Source: Sclerurus mexicanus
Taxonomy: Eukaryota; Chordata; Aves; Passeriformes; Furnariidae
Direction of reading: 5' to 3'
Length of the DNA stretch: 64,000 bases
NCBI GenBank assembly: GCA_013396755.1
Contig: VWZF01004021.1
Span: 1,700,630 to 1,764,629, forward strand
Shown here: positions 63,001 through 64,000 of the stretch, piece after piece
Numbering within the stretch: the first letter of the stretch is position 1
Layout: each line of letters starts with the position of its first letter
Position numbers and translations under genes: made by a program
Notes under the pieces: model-generated
The model's database searches: none
Told to the model about the DNA's origin: nothing
The model's input: only the letters and a program-made list of their open reading frames with translations

Positions 63001-64000
63001 GTGTGCAGTGCTCCAAGGTAGTAAGGCTGCAATTGGAAAAAAGGTATCGTTTGTTAAAATGTTTGTGTTTGCTGAGCACAATGAAGACTCTGTGCTCTTA
63101 TTAGAGCCACAAAAATGACCATTAATTCCATCCTGGCCCTGCTCCAAGAGTAAAAATCAGCTCAGGTCTGTGTCATTAACTCAGTGTGTTATCTGAGTAA
63201 TTGCTAGGATCTCAGGGTTTTTCCTTCCTATCCCACATGAATGTCTGAGTTTTAATATTTCCATACTGTTCAATGTTCCTGTCCGTGGTCCCATCCTATA
63301 GTGTGTCCATTGGAGACCTCTTTCACCGAGCAACTGAGTATTTCAATTGTGCACGAGCACAAGTCTTACCATTTCACTCCGTTAATAATTCAGTTTCTCT
63401 CTTTAGTTCTTCCATGGACTCCCTGAGCTGACAGGGAAGACTCTGAAGTTGCCTTTGCCCATAGAGCCCTTTGGCACGTGGGCATGCACGGAGTTCACTT
63501 CTGGGATTCCCCTGGAAATTCCAGCTGGGGGGGGGGCTGGCAGCGTCACCTTGTCCCAGCTCTCTGCAGACAACCACCTTGGATTGTCTGAAATGCACCA
63601 TCACCTCAGAAATAAAAAGTTGGCCCCGCTGATCAGGATCCAGATGGATAAATTCAAGCTGGGGGCCCAGTTTTGACCCACAGCTGATTTAAATGCAAAG
63701 TATCATAAATCATTTGAAGCCTTTCCTGCGTGTGTTTAAGCTCACCCTTGCGAGCGGTCTCGGTGAAGTCAATTATGAACAATGGCATTTCTTTCTTCTT
63801 TATTCACTGCTGATTTCTGGTACAGGGTGTAAATGACTCTTTAATTGCCTTTGACACCAAAGTCCCTTAGCCTTGCAGGGACATCACACTAATTGATAAA
63901 TGCTGCTTGATTGGGGAGGCTTTTAATTTCATAATCCTATTAAGAATGATAGATATGTCAAATATTTGTGCCTACTGGACAGAACATATTATTCTGCTCT
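60044..64000. other. Intergenic to window end, no established gene
   Basis: About 4 kb of unique sequence. A G10 homopolymer lies at 63527-63536. Two minus-strand, splice-bounded short segments at 62989-63026 and 63370-63427 are discussed as findings. No SLC25A48-like exon was found, although that gene follows CXCL14 in mammals. Confidence 0.5.

Noticed and set aside
30361..64000. SLC25A48, expected beyond CXCL14 from mammalian gene order
   Set aside because: I looked for mitochondrial carrier signatures (such as PxDxxKxRLQ) in exon-sized frames and found none. The gene probably lies beyond the window.
1..64000. CRISPR arrays, bacterial defence systems, prophage, endogenous retrovirus LTRs, tRNA genes
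   Set aside because: No regularly spaced repeats, no retroviral gag/pol frames or paired LTRs, and no tRNA A/B-box fold noticed by eye. The window is a eukaryotic nuclear locus.

Overview
This is a vertebrate nuclear genomic window, almost certainly from a bird. It holds a few truncated CR1 LINEs in both orientations and no SINEs or LTR elements that I can see. GC-rich CpG blocks sit in an AT-rich background, and the one clear gene is an avian-type CXCL14. I see no bacterial, phage or CRISPR sequence. There is one 744-base assembly gap (4919-5662) and two single ambiguous bases.

Layout. 1-4300 is non-coding flank. 4300-6050 is a CpG-rich block around the gap. Its position upstream of CXCL14, a minus-strand poly(A) signal at 4319 and a gap length close to one bHLH coding exon suggest that a minus-strand NEUROG1 is hidden in the gap; no coding residue of it is readable. 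6050-20550 is intergenic. 20560-29125 is the complete CXCL14 gene on the minus strand: four coding exons (28963-28900, 27974-27869, 23360-23250, 21724-21709), canonical splice sites, a roughly 1.15-kb AT-rich 3'UTR ending after AATAAA at 20579-20584, and a GC-rich promoter with a TTTAAA box at 29153. CpG-rich sequence continues to about 30360.

From 30.4 to 64 kb I recognise no known gene. The stretch holds five CR1 fragments (about 1.4 kb in total) and long AT-rich unique sequence, as expected of a regulatory landscape. The one anonymous coding candidate is a minus-strand open segment at 49111-49247 with a strong three-base composition signal, a good splice acceptor, a stop codon and a poly(A) signal about 680 bases downstream. 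I could not name it. In mammals NEUROG1 and CXCL14 are neighbours on the same strand and SLC25A48 follows; no SLC25A48 exon was found here.

The recognisable biology is one secreted chemokine gene next to a probable proneural transcription factor gene. Most of the other open reading frames of 60-300 codons look like chance ORFs.
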